Shown one piece after another: positions 36,993 to 49,139 of a stretch of 64,000 nucleotides of DNA. Within the stretch, counting starts at the first letter, position 1; each line of letters begins with the position of its first letter. The notes under the pieces are model-generated. The model worked only from the letters and a program-made list of their open reading frames with translations. It was not told the DNA's origin and ran no database searches. The DNA is taken from assembly GCA_015178975.1 (NCBI GenBank), contig WHVD01000034.1:620001-684000 (forward strand). The letters run 5' to 3'. Both the position numbers and the translations under genes were made by a program. Origin of the DNA: Hysterangium stoloniferum. Taxonomy: Eukaryota > Basidiomycota > Agaricomycetes > Hysterangiales > Hysterangiaceae.

Positions 36993-37035
36993 CTCTCGCT
37001 TTCAGATTCAAACCCCGCCGGTACAAAGGACAAAA

Positions 37036-37160
37036 GCTCATGATATGATGTGAGTAAATTTTCAAAAAAAACAAAGGACACTTCCTATAGAGAAGCGTTG
37101 TAACTACCGTCGCTCATGATATGATGTGAGCAAGTTTTCAGAAAAAAAAGGACACTTTCC
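37036..37160 (+). repeat. Imperfect ~50-bp direct repeat upstream of HPM1
   Basis: Copies at 37036-37085 and 37112-37160 share GCTCATGATATGATGTGAG, then a T-rich and A-rich stretch, then GGACAC. They lie 44-170 bp upstream of the HPM1 start codon, where duplicated promoter elements would sit. The rest of the spacer (37161-37460) shows nothing clear. Confidence 0.75.
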
Positions 37161-37460
37161 ATGGCATGAACTTCTACTTTCTCAACAGTATATAGTATAT
37201 GATCGGGGACCAAGAGGCAGCGTGCTAAGGACTTTATTTTTAGTCCTTGATTGATTCCAATTTATAAGCAGTAAAACTACTACATACACAGAGGCATGAT
37301 TTCCGACTGGTGGTCCACTCTAATCAAAATACGACCCATCAAAAAAAACAGAACTTAAGGCTGAGAAAACAGTGTCATTTCGCCACACAAGACACCAAAG
37401 TACCACAGTCCCAGAGCATTTATTTCAAATAGTTAAAAAGTCCCGAAACGTGTACAACCC

Positions 37461-39083
37461 CTACTTCGTCGGATCCAGAGGCTCCCACATGATCCATGGC
37501 GCATCCGTGTTCTTATTCTGCTGGAACCCGCGAAACTTGCGGCTTTCCTCCTCCTCTTTGCGTCGGTGCCGGAACGCAAGAATTTCGGGGTGGGTTGGTG
37601 CTGGGGCACAAGCGCATGCTTCGAAAAGCGTCATGAGTGCTGTGTATTCGGTAGTTGGACTGTATAGTGGCAGCCCTGAATTGTGGATCGTGGGTCAGCC
37701 GCGGGCGTATGGCGTGGCGCCGATAGTAATGTGTGGCGGCGGAAACTCACCGACTTCGAGGAGGCGAAAAGTGCTTGCGGTATTTAGATTTCTGATAGCC
37801 ATCCCTAGTCCCTTTATCAGCAATATCAGGCAAGCGGTGAAACACGGCTCACAATAGGCAGACACCGCGACACAAATGCGCGTTAAATCGAAGGAATGCA
37901 CGAGGATCACAGAGTCCGCCGATTGCTTCAACCCACGGTCAATAAATTCCACCACTTCCGGCAAGCCTAGAACGAGATCGTCTGATAGGCCGTCTTCGAG
38001 ACTGAGATGGCAACGCTCCACTACTGGGGTAGATTCGGACATGGTGATAGGCTGGTAGGGGCTCATCGTGAGTAAGTGTGTGACGCCGTGTCTCCTCAGA
38101 AATGAGGCGAGTGGTTGGGCTGTGGCGGGAAGATCTCTGGTCGCAGCCATTAAATGAGTGCACTGTGGTTCGGCGTGCAGTACGAACCACCCACTCTGTA
38201 ATATACAGTTTATCCGCTAGCCGGATAGGTTCGGAGCTCGAGTTGAGTAATAGCCTGTGCTCCTCGTCGTGCTTGCGTTTCCATGCTGTGCTGAAGACAG
38301 GCGTAAAAAATGAACGCAAAGCCACAGGCTCGTGGGCTCACTAAGCTGGATGGGTCACGGACGGCGCGAAATCGCATGCTTGCCAAACCTCGAGTTGTTC
38401 CAGAAACCCGTAATTCGGCCGTGCAACTTGACGAACTTTGGATCGGAAATAATGGCGTCAACGATATATGTAAGACAGCCGGACATATTACGATGCGTAC
38501 TGGATTTGACGTGCGCAAGTGCCGCTGCCGCCGACATCCCTTGCGTCTTCATTACTGTATGCGTATTGTAAGGAAAATATCGTAAAATAAAGAAATGGGA
38601 GTGTTGTACAGTATGCACATACAACTGTAACGCTCCTTGATACACCCATTACGCAATGGACATAAACCTTCCCACCACTGTCTACAGCTCGCTGTATAAA
38701 TTCACAAGCTTCTGGCAACCGGATGAGAATATTGGTGTCGGGGGCATCATCGATATGGATGGCCATGCGGGTCCTGCAAGTGACTATTATAATTCGCCTC
38801 CAAATATTTAATCATTGGACCTACGGCACATCCCAAGCACACTCCGGACAAACCGACAAAACATGTGTAATCCCAAACGCGCTCATCACACTCGCATCCA
38901 GGGCCGCATTGATACTACAATTAAATCAAAGACCCCTCAGTACATGGCTCTCTAAGACCGGAGACAATAAATAATTATGAGCACGGACCCGCCTAGGTAC
39001 AAACAGTCGGCTATAATCTCGTCCGGTGTTGCGGTGAGAGCAGTCAAGAAGGTTCTTTGCCGGGTAGGGAGTCTGCCTTCCAT
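37461..39083 (-). CDS. Tandem dual-specificity phosphatase, second domain catalytically dead
   Basis: Nine exons on the minus strand: 39083-38989, 38914-38825, 38773-38610, 38554-38501, 38435-38342, 38290-38195, 38136-37853, 37804-37751 and 37675-37461. Phases agree and give 381 residues. The first domain (about residues 15-150) is a normal dual-specificity phosphatase: ADCLYLGGINAAL, ITHVLSVCP, HIDDAPDTN with the general-acid Asp, the P-loop VHCVMGVSRSVTV with catalytic Cys, and RPNYGFLEQL. The second (about 180-310) repeats the fold (DKLYITEDLPATAQPLASFL, VTHLLTMSPYQP, LEDGLSDDLV), but the P-loop reads VHSFDLTRIC, with Ser in place of the catalytic Cys and no GxxR spacing. The basic tail HRRKEEEESRKF follows. 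Substrate unknown. Divergent from RPT6 with a 408-bp spacer. Confidence 0.9.
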
Positions 39084-39491
39084 ATGCACACGCTTTCAAG
39101 GTGGAGAGTTACGGGGATGGGGCAGAGCGTAGAAGGCAGGAGCACTGCGCTTCGAAAGCGGTGGAGTCGGGTCGGTGCCCCACAGCCGCCTGAATAAGGC
39201 AGTTACGAAGGACTGCTGGAAACCGTGACCACACCGGGTCCAGACGTCAACGAATGGGGTCGTCCTGATTAAGAATCCTTGCTCTTCTCGCAACTTATTA
39301 CATCCACAGCGTTCACAGGCACGTTCAGCTCCTGAATCCTCCCGTTAATTGCAAGGTTCCCACGGTTTACAAGGGGTGACTGTGACGGATATTGTAGCGC
39401 AGGTGACGATCCTGAAGCGCTCGTAAAGGACGCGTCGCCTTCAATATTTTGTCGACTACACTAGGACGGTGCCCCTTGCTCACTTTCTACC

Positions 39492-41113
<1,622 letters not shown>

Positions 41114-41845
41114 ATTCGCATGTATGTAGTCGTCCGCATGATGCATACGTGCTTTTTTTGTTTTTCATGGCCATCGTATGGTGTAAGAGTGATGTCAACG
41201 ATAATGGTTGAAGCACAGATGATTTCGTCATGGTTGGTCGATGACCGTATGTAAGGACGATGGGGAGTTTTCATAGAGGGTGTAAAGAGAATATTCAGAT
41301 TGGAATTCGCCAGCGTGACATAATTACGTCGAATACTTTTTGATAGTTCTGATAGTGGAGGCCATGAGCCCACACTCGTGGCCCAGAATGCATTTCCTCG
41401 GGTGTAGCGACGCTTTGAATTGTTGTCCTTTGACGCCATGTTTTCGGGTGGGCTTTTTGTTTGGGTGAGTTATGCTATTATTGTTCTGGTTAACAACGTT
41501 ACATAATAATCTTTAAGATGGTGGAGATGGTTTTCTTGTAGACGAGACTGCCTAGCTCGTATGAATGATCATAATGAGACTACAACAACGTTGTTCGTTT
41601 TGGCACGTGCGTTCGTATTGCCTAGAAAGTACTTGATTATTCGCTCCCTCCTTCTACGTTCAACGGTAATGATTGACATTAATTCGCTGGTCGGAGGAAT
41701 GGAATCGGATCCTTATTATCCTCTATTATACTATTTGTCCAATCCAATAATATTGTCATTCGAACCCACGCGCGTCTCCGAGTCACCTCTTTCTGGCCAA
41801 TTGTCGCTGTCAATTGGCTTTAGCTCCTCCTATCTTCCAGGGCAG

Positions 41846-41854
41846 TATTTATAT
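41846..41854 (+). promoter_or_regulatory. TATA-like box of the S1/P1 nuclease gene
   Basis: TATTTATAT lies 58 bp before the start codon at 41912, a normal distance for a fungal TATA box. The spacer from 41114 to 41845 has no convincing gene. Confidence 0.4.
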
Positions 41855-41911
41855 GCCAAAGCGCGACGCGTATCAGTACCACTATCTCCATCACCACCCC
41901 AGACATATCCC

Positions 41912-43177
41912 ATGCGTATCATCCACCTACTTCCCCTAGCTTCACTGTCTTGCTATGTCCCACAGGTAGTAGCATATGGTGCAGTGGGTGAGCAAACGGT
42001 ACAGATCCAGATCCAGAGCTATCACTAACCGCAAAATACCCCAACAGGCCACGAAATCGTGGGCACCATCGCCCAAATGTACCTCTTCGACTCCACCGTC
42101 GCCGCCCTAAGCACCATCCTCCCCGCGGACGCGAAGAACCACCTCGCAGCCGTCGCGACCTGGGCAGACCAAATCAAATACCGCATGCGCTGGTCCTCCA
42201 AGCTGCACTACGTCAATGGCATCGGCGACCACCCCGGGAATCTCTGTGTCTTTGGCGAGCAGGGCTGGGAGGGGAAGGAGAATATCAATGTGCTCGGGGG
42301 CATTAGGAACACGACCGATTGGCTGAGGGATGGGAAGGACGGGGAGGAGGAGGCGCTGAAGTTCCTCGTGCACTTTTTGGGCGATCTGCACATGCCGTTG
42401 CATTTGACGGGGAGGAATAAGGGAGGGAATAGCGACAAGGTCAAGTGGAGCGGCCGTTCTGCGAGTGAGTCGCCGTGTAGTCTCTCTCTCTCTCTCTCTC
42501 TCTCTCACTGCACTCTCATCGCCGTCACAGAGTTCCACGCCGTTTGGGACAGCCTTATTATCGCCAAGCAGGTGCGCATAACACCGAGCAGGTACGACTC
42601 TCCGCTCCCCAACGAACACGTCGAGAGCGCACTCCGAGACACTATCTACGACCCTTACGTCCGCCAAATCGTCGATAACATCCTCACTAACTGGACAAGC
42701 GAGGTCGTCTCATGGTCCGAATGCCCCGCTGATCTATCCACGTCCACGTCCACGCCCATCGCATACCACAACTCCGATCAAATCCCCCTCGACGCCAACG
42801 CCGACACCGACACCAGCCCAAACGCAAACGCAAACATCAACACGAACACGAACACGAACAGCACGAACAGCACGAACGGCCTCCCGATCCCACAAACGGA
42901 CGACGCGGTCGCCTGCCCCTTCTACTGGGCCAAGCCGATCCACGCGCTCAACTGCGAGGTCGTCTGGCCCCCGTCCATGGACAGCGACGACCACCCCGCC
43001 GTCGAGCTCGACACGCCCGAGTACGCCGGCGTGCTCGAGCGCGACCTGGTCGTGCAGAAGCTGCTCGGCATGGGGGGCGTGCGGCTTGCGGCCATTCTGA
43101 ACACGCTCTATGCGGACGAGGAGGAGGTGAGGGTGATGGGGCGCGGTGGGAATTTAAATTTGGCGGCTATGCAGTGA
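41912..43177 (+). CDS. Secreted S1/P1-type zinc nuclease
   Basis: Zn-dependent extracellular nuclease/3'-nucleotidase acting on single-stranded DNA and RNA. Three exons: 41912-41987, 42048-42464 and 42531-43177, giving 379 residues. A signal peptide (MRIIHLLPLASLSCYVPQVV) leads to the mature start. Of the nine zinc ligands known for P1, eight are visible: His in GHEIVG, Asp in WAD, His in KLHYVN, His-Asp-His in VHFLGDLHMPLH, and His and Asp in FHAVWDS. The first ligand, the N-terminal Trp, appears as Tyr (AYGAVGHE). A low-complexity stretch rich in Asn, Thr and Asp (about residues 240-270) and a C-terminal extension past CPFYWAKPIH follow. The second intron (66 nt, with a CT microsatellite) is open in frame. 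Convergent with SWC5. Confidence 0.93.
42480..42506 (+). repeat. CT microsatellite in intron 2 of the nuclease gene
   Basis: About 13 CT units directly before the splice acceptor region, acting as the polypyrimidine tract. Its length is likely to vary between strains. Confidence 0.9.
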
Positions 43178-43474
43178 GGTGGACGGTATAGCGCGTGCTG
43201 TATTGTATACCCTTAAACTTTGGACTCTGGGGTTGTTGGCCGTGTTTTATTATGAGCTTTTGTATAATATGACCAGTACGTAGATAGTGAGAAAAAAACA
43301 CAACTGTAGATTTTGTCGTAACCAGGCCTATAGCTATCCAGCAACTTGAAGGGTATATAGTTAAATCAGCTGGCATTATAAAAATGACGGGCCAACTACA
43401 CTAGACCAAGTCCCGAATACCAAGGATATCCGCTCCCTCCCTTGTCCCCAACACAACACAACATCCCTCTCTCC

Positions 43475-44747
43475 TCACCCTCTCCTCCTCTTCCTCCCAA
43501 CCGCCTCCTCCCTAACCGCCTCCGTCCGCTCCTCAACCCGCTGCAAAAACGCCACTTTCTCCAGGAACCCACCGCCCCGCCGATTCGCCTCCAGGTCCTC
43601 CCGGATCTCCTTCGACGCGTCCGACTCGACGTGCTCTTTCCAGTCCATCGCCGACTTGTCGAGCGTCGACAGCTTCTTCGCCTTGGCGTTGGCGTCGGCG
43701 AACATGGCGTCGAGCGACTTGCGGGCTCTGCGGGGCCCGGGCCGGGGCGGCTTCATGCTGGCGGCGGGGGTCGTGGTCGTGGCTGCGGCTGCGGCTGTTG
43801 ATTGTGTTGCTGCTGTCGTCGTTGTCGTCGTCGTGTCGGCGTTCGGCGTGGATGTGGAGGATGGCGGCTGTGGTGTCCCCAGCGAGCTGGCGGTGGGTGA
43901 GGGGGAAAAGGGCGTATGAATTGGGAGATGGGGTGCTGGCTTGTCAAGCGCAGCATGCTTTACAGGGTTCCAGAGCGGCCATTTCTTCGCGTCTGCAGAG
44001 TTTTCTGGGACTTCTTCGACCTTGCTGTGTACGTGATGGTGGTAGGTTGAGCTACGGACAATAAAAATAGACGGGAAAAACCGACTCACGACACATCCTC
44101 GCCCGCAAATCGGTACCTTTTCACGATCTTCACGGTCTTGGGAGGCTCAGACGCCTTCCGCGGCGGCGGCGGGGTGGAGATCGAAGCTTGAAATTCGTCC
44201 CAGAGCCTCTGCCGTGTCCTTAACAACAACGACAACAATCAAAAAACACACCCTCACATGAAAACCAAGAAAGAAAAAAAAAAAAAAAGAGAGAGAGAGA
44301 GACACGCACTCCTCCTTCCTCCTGCGCGCCTCCTCCAAGTCTGCAGGAAGACGTTCGTCCACAACGGCCAGTTTAGCCTTCTTTGCACCCCGCCCGGTGC
44401 CGGGCCCGTCATCAGAATCAGACGCCTCCGACCCCGAGCCTGTGGAACAATGTGTTCAATACGAAAGACACAATCAGGCGTTCCACACGGACCTAACCTG
44501 ATTCGTCTGCTGCGCCTGGGGCCGTAGGGACGAAATCAGGGTCGTTCTCCTCGTCTTCGTCGTCGTCACCGGCTTCTTCGGTGTTTATGTGGCTGTTGTT
44601 GTTGTTGTTGTTGTTGTTGTCGGCCCCGGCCCCGGTCCGTGTCTTGGTTTTGGCTCTGTTGTGGGTGATTTTGGTGCTGCTTTTTGCCTTTCCGTTGCCT
44701 TTGCCTGTGTTTTTGGTGGTTTGTGGTGGCGCGCCTCGGGTGGACAT
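43475..44747 (-). CDS. SWC5: SWR1-complex subunit SWC5 (BCNT/CFDP1 family)
   Basis: Nuclear subunit of the SWR1 remodeller that exchanges H2A for H2A.Z. Four exons on the minus strand: 44747-44498, 44439-44310, 44218-44090 and 44024-43475, giving 352 residues. The N-terminal part is acidic (EEAGDDDEDEENDPDFVP), as is typical for histone binding. RQRLWDEFQAS follows near residue 130. The C-terminus holds the BCNT domain: KLSTLDKSAMDWKEHVE, then GGGFLEKVAFLQRVEERT. A poly-Asn run (GTT microsatellite, about 44594-44620) and a Thr/Ala-rich linker (about residues 225-255) are low-complexity. An in-frame ATG 48 nt upstream (44795) is possible, but MSTRG is the likelier start. Divergent from the next gene with a 201-bp spacer. 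Confidence 0.9.
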
Positions 44748-44948
44748 GGTGGGAAGAAGGAAGAAGCTGGGTTTTTCACTCGATCGGGTTCCCACGTGTC
44801 GGGGTTTGTGGGTCCGAGACTCCGAGGCCCCGTGTTCGGGTCACACCCCCCAAACGGCTTAACTACAGTGTCACTTGTGTAGAGGTGATAGGTGTGTCGG
44901 ATTAGCTTAGATTATGCCCTGCTTTGAATAATATGTGTGGTAGCAGAA
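44748..44948. promoter_or_regulatory. Shared divergent promoter of SWC5 and the EEP gene
   Basis: The two start codons face away from each other across 201 bp, so both promoters must share or overlap this spacer. No clear TATA box is visible on either strand. Confidence 0.5.
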
Positions 44949-46552
44949 ATGGTGGCTTCTGGTAAATAAACTCAGACCAACTGGTTTGCAAAGAACAGAA
45001 ATAAAACGCAACCCCCCTCTCTTCCAGCCAAATCCACATCCATAAGAGTTCTCTCGTTCAATTTACGTTATGACTCCCAACCAGACACTACATCCGTTTC
45101 GGAAACGATCAGACATCTCCCAGATCCGCTTACCCCCCGCAGTGCATTCTACGCGAATACGAATGAACGGAAGTGGAGCGAGAGGCGGATTGCGGTTGCT
45201 AATGAGGTTTTGTTCAATAAAGTAGACTTGATAGGTGAATTTCCCTTTAATGACTTAATTTCTTTATTATTCGATTGTAGTTTAACACGATGGTGTGTGT
45301 AGGGTTTCAAGAAGGTGAAGCAGTAGTTTTAATAGACATACGGTTGATCGGTCGATCGGCGCACGCGAATCCTGCATAGACTGACTTTTCACTTCTTTCA
45401 AGCGCTCCTCAGACAAGTCAGCGATCTCCAAGAACTCCTCGGGGACGAATGGGACCATCGGGGTGTCGCTCGCGACGACGGGAAAGAGGCCGGCGAATTC
45501 GGGTATGTCCCTATGATTTATTTCGCCACCATCTTCCTCCACTCCCGCATTCCATCCATTTTACCATCTTCACGCCGCCATCCCCCACCTCCAAAACAAA
45601 AAAAAACTAACGCATGCACACCAAAAAGCCCAATATTCTGGAACAAGTCCGTCCTAGACCTCCAAGAATGGGACACCTTCTGGCTCTCCCACACCCCCTT
45701 CGACGCCGGCTCGCGCTACCCCGGCGCAGGGTCCGTGCGCATCTGCACGGTGGCGCGCTTCAAGCACGCAGCGGGCGAGGTGACCGTCATGGCCGCCCAC
45801 TGGGGTGAGCCGGCGCGCGCGCGCACACACACACGAGATCGCGCGCACTCTCGCTAACTAACAGCCCCTCTCGCCCCCCTCAGACGAGCGCTCCGACGCG
45901 CAGCGCCAGCTCGCCGCCTCCCTCATCCTCCACCGCGCGCAGCACGAGGCGCTCCGGACCCACGCGCCCGTCGTCCTCCTCGGGGACTTCAACGCGCCCG
46001 CGGCCGGGAGGGACAGTGCGGGCTACGAGATCATCACCGGGTGCCGGGTGCCGGTGAGCATCAGCGACGTGTTCAGGCAGACGTATTCGGTGCCGGGCAA
46101 CGCTGCGGCGTTTGCGATGGTCGATTTGCTGGGCGAGGCGCCGCGGCGGCGTGTTTCGGGGAACTATGGTGCGTGGTTTTGTGTTCTGTGGCGCGACGAT
46201 CGTTTTGTGCAGGGTGCAGAGGGGACGGCCTGCAGGGGGAGGCATGATTGTTGATTTTTTTTTTGGCATACAGCGACATACACGGGGTTTAACCGCGTGC
46301 AAGACTCGAAAGACTTTGGTCGGATTGATTTTATTATGGGAGGGTCGAATCGGGGATGGTGAGTTCTAGTTTGGCATGCATATCGTGATCATGAACGATT
46401 CTTGACAATCTCGTCATCACATCGATACTGAAACTGGTTGTATTTTATTTTATTTTAGGGAGGTGCTGAGTTATAGGGTGGGACAGGCGTTGTATGATGA
46501 TGGGATGTACGAGAGTGATCATCGGCCTGTGTTTTGTGATATCGTTTTTTAG
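44949..46552 (+). CDS. Endonuclease/exonuclease/phosphatase (EEP) family protein
   Basis: A DNase I-like fold hydrolase, substrate unknown. Eight exons: 44949-44961, 45028-45234, 45303-45314, 45403-45502, 45629-45804, 45884-46168, 46274-46358 and 46459-46552, giving 323 residues with all phases consistent. The catalytic set is complete: Asn in SFNLRYDS, Glu in GFQEAL, GDEWDHRGVARDDGKEAGEF, His in AAHWDERSDAQRQL, LLGDFNAP, RIDFIMGG and ESDHRPVFCDIVF. Exon 1 is 13 nt (MVAS) and exon 3 is 12 nt, carrying the GFQE codons. No signal peptide is seen, so it is probably intracellular. It resembles an uncharacterised fungal and bacterial EEP group rather than APE1 or sphingomyelinase. Confidence 0.9.
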
Positions 46553-47632
46553 AGGAGTGAGTGAGTGAGGGGTATTGGGTACTCGTGGAAATGTTAGTAA
46601 CATACTGTTGTTCTTACCAAGGTCTGATGCGTCAAATAACCTGCTAGGAGATGCAGTAGTACAGGGATATGCCACAGGACTTCTGAGTCAGTAAATTTGT
46701 ATTCAGATCGACGATAGCTGGTTCCATCAAAAATAGTATTAGATGATTCTGCAAATTTTATTCAGCAACCAATATAGAATAAAGTTCATTCAATGTAATT
46801 TGAAGCTCGGGTAGAAGGTTCTGGGGTTCACGTCGAGTTTTATGCATATGTATGGTCAGGTGGGGTTTCAATTCCATGTCTCTTCCCTTTCAACATGTGC
46901 TGTAGACGTTCTACACCTTGTCATCTTTCGGGATTAGTCACATATGGTCATGACCTGATACACCACATACTTATACTCAGACTAGATAGACTTATTTAAT
47001 TCTCTCTTGCTCCTCACCACGACGATCTCATAGCTCTTTCATTGCGTAAAACAGTGGGGTATACTCAATCCCACTCGTTTTACTTCATTGCATCGCAAAA
47101 CCCAGACGATATTGTTATGTGAGACGCATATAGCCATTTCGTGCACGCCACTGCACAACAAGCCCGATTTTCTTCTCACCTAATGTCTCTTGTCAAAGGC
47201 CCACATGGCGTTTGTTGGACAGCCCAATCCACTCTGAATTTTCCCGAGGACAGTGCACACAGGAAGGACCATTGATCAATAGCCTTGGGATATATTACGA
47301 TGACAAAGAGCGCAGGTCGTCTACTGGTTTTAATGAGATTTTCCATAACTTGATCCCCGAAGAGTACAAAAGGCTATTCAAAGGCATGATAGGATGGACA
47401 TTGACGGTCTTGGTTCATTGACCAGAGACGGCGGGCTTCTGAGATCAAAGGAGATTCGCCCGCCATCCATACCTTCGACACCGTTCAGATTATACTGGGA
47501 GAGTCATGAGTGATACAACAGAAGATGATGTCTGGCGAATGAAAACAACATTTCTGCATCATGGAGAGAATATGGGGTATGCATTGTGAAGGAGCATGTC
47601 TCTTCCTTCAGGTAGGAACAAAGACTCCATAA
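46553..47632. other. Intergenic stretch, unassigned
   Basis: Mixed composition with some CpG. One open frame of 69 codons (47212-47421, containing NLIPEEYKRLFKGMIG) is not recognised and may be a gene remnant. I see no other structure. Confidence 0.3.
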
Positions 47633-49090
47633 TTGACAATAAATGTGGTGGAGAAAATAATTCTCAAGGTAACCTCCTCACAGCATCACAAACCATATGC
47701 CCTTCTCAAGCAACTTTCAGTACCAGAATACTTGTGGAATTCAATTTCCATGGATTTTATTGAACACCTCCCAGACTCTGAAGGCTATACCACAATCCTA
47801 CTTGTGGTTGACAGATTCTCAAAGAAAGGTATTTTCATCCATACACACAATACCATTACATTCATGCAACTAGTGGAACTTTTTCATCAACCATGTATGT
47901 ATTTTCCAAGCACAGTGTCACATCCCACATATGTAACCTCTGATTGAGGCTCCAAGTTTATCTCTCACTTCTTTAAATCCTTCAGAAAAGCCCTCAATGT
48001 GTTAAGAACTGGAAACAGACTAATGTCGGTGGACCGATGGGGACCGATTGGAAGGACTTGGCTTCAGCTTATGTGCTGCACCCTCGCAGTTGTCCGTCAG
48101 GTGTCCTTAAATTTCGGGCAGGTGAAGACTAGTCCCAATGAATACCTCTCGGTGAAAACTACCAATCGGAACCGAGGGATGAGTCGAGTGTCGGGCCAAG
48201 GGGTTGGGGACTGAAGGGGGGCCAGCACACGCAAAGGCGGAAGATGGGAATCTTAGTAGGAGACTTCTGGAGGTGGAAGAGGTATTCTGAGTCAATATTC
48301 TGATTGCCTAGTAACTACAACTACAGCGGGTTCATATACAAGTAACAGGCATCTAGAAAATACTAACGGGGAGAAAGGCGGAAAACGGTATTAACAATAA
48401 GCTTGACTAGGAACGGGAAGTTTATGATTAGTTCGGAGGCCGATGATAACCAAGAGCGGAACTATGGTAAAAGGAAATAGTTCGAGGACTACAAATATAG
48501 ATAGACATATGTGAAACATAGGACAGAGCGGATCATCATAATAAAGGGGACGTATCAGAGTTTAACCAGATAGTTCGAGTATGTTTTGATGTGGGCGTAA
48601 ACGGGGTTTGATCACTGCGAAAGCATACGTCAGCGTCGGGGGGCCGATGGTTTCTGATGTGGTGACTTGAACAGTAACTTGAATCGTCGATAAGTGGCGA
48701 TAACCTTAGGGACCGATAGGGTTACGACATGGTTGTAACACAATGTAAAGTTACATTATACTTCCAGATACCACCCAAAGGATGACAGACAAACCAAATG
48801 TGTTAATCAAACTTTGGAAGAGTACCTCCATGTATATTGCAATTATCAACAGGACAATTAGAAATCCCTTCTTCCCCTAGCAGGATTTGCTTACAACAAC
48901 ACACCATCCACCACTACTAGTGTGTCAGTTTGTTGTCAATAAGGTTACAACCCCAACATTATGGTACACTCAAAATGCAACCTTGCCTCAGCTCATGCTC
49001 AAGAGTTTGTCATGGATCATGATACACTTCACCAGAACTCCAGAAAGCAATAACATCTGCTCAGGAATAATACCAATGTTCTGTAATGTT
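47633..49090 (+). mobile_element. Ty3/Gypsy integrase fragment split by a solo LTR
   Basis: Integrase core sequence (SMDFIEHLPDSEGY, VDRFSKKGIFI) to 47999 continues after the LTR from about 48746, with CVNQTLEEYL near 48810 and ASAHAQEFV near 48990. Old, CpG-poor and broken. The same family is present on the minus strand just to the right. Confidence 0.78.
48000..48740 (+). mobile_element. Solo LTR, family A, inserted in Gypsy integrase
   Basis: 741 bp, TGTTAAGAAC to GGTTGTAACA, flanked by the exact duplication CAATG (47995-47999 and 48741-48745). Closely related to 564-1275. The hairpin module is at 48054-48087. Confidence 0.93.
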
Positions 49091-49139
49091 AAGCTTGGGT
49101 CTTACAGGTATTGGGATGGAAGTTGCCAATGAGATGGGA

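Noticed and set aside
41561-41911. Extension of the nuclease reading frame upstream to 41561
   Set aside because: It lacks a signal peptide at its start and spans a TATA-like box. The ATG at 41912 gives a normal secretory signal.
42734-42994. Val/Gly-rich open frame on the minus strand inside the nuclease gene
   Set aside because: A shadow of the low-complexity Asn/Thr/Asp codons of the nuclease.
44581-44905. Hydrophobic Val/Leu-rich plus-strand frames opposite SWC5
   Set aside because: They are the complement of the poly-Asn microsatellite and acidic region of SWC5, not membrane proteins.
47212-47421. A host gene between the EEP gene and the right-hand repeats
   Set aside because: A single 69-codon frame without recognised motif or splice context. 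Kept only as an unassigned remnant.
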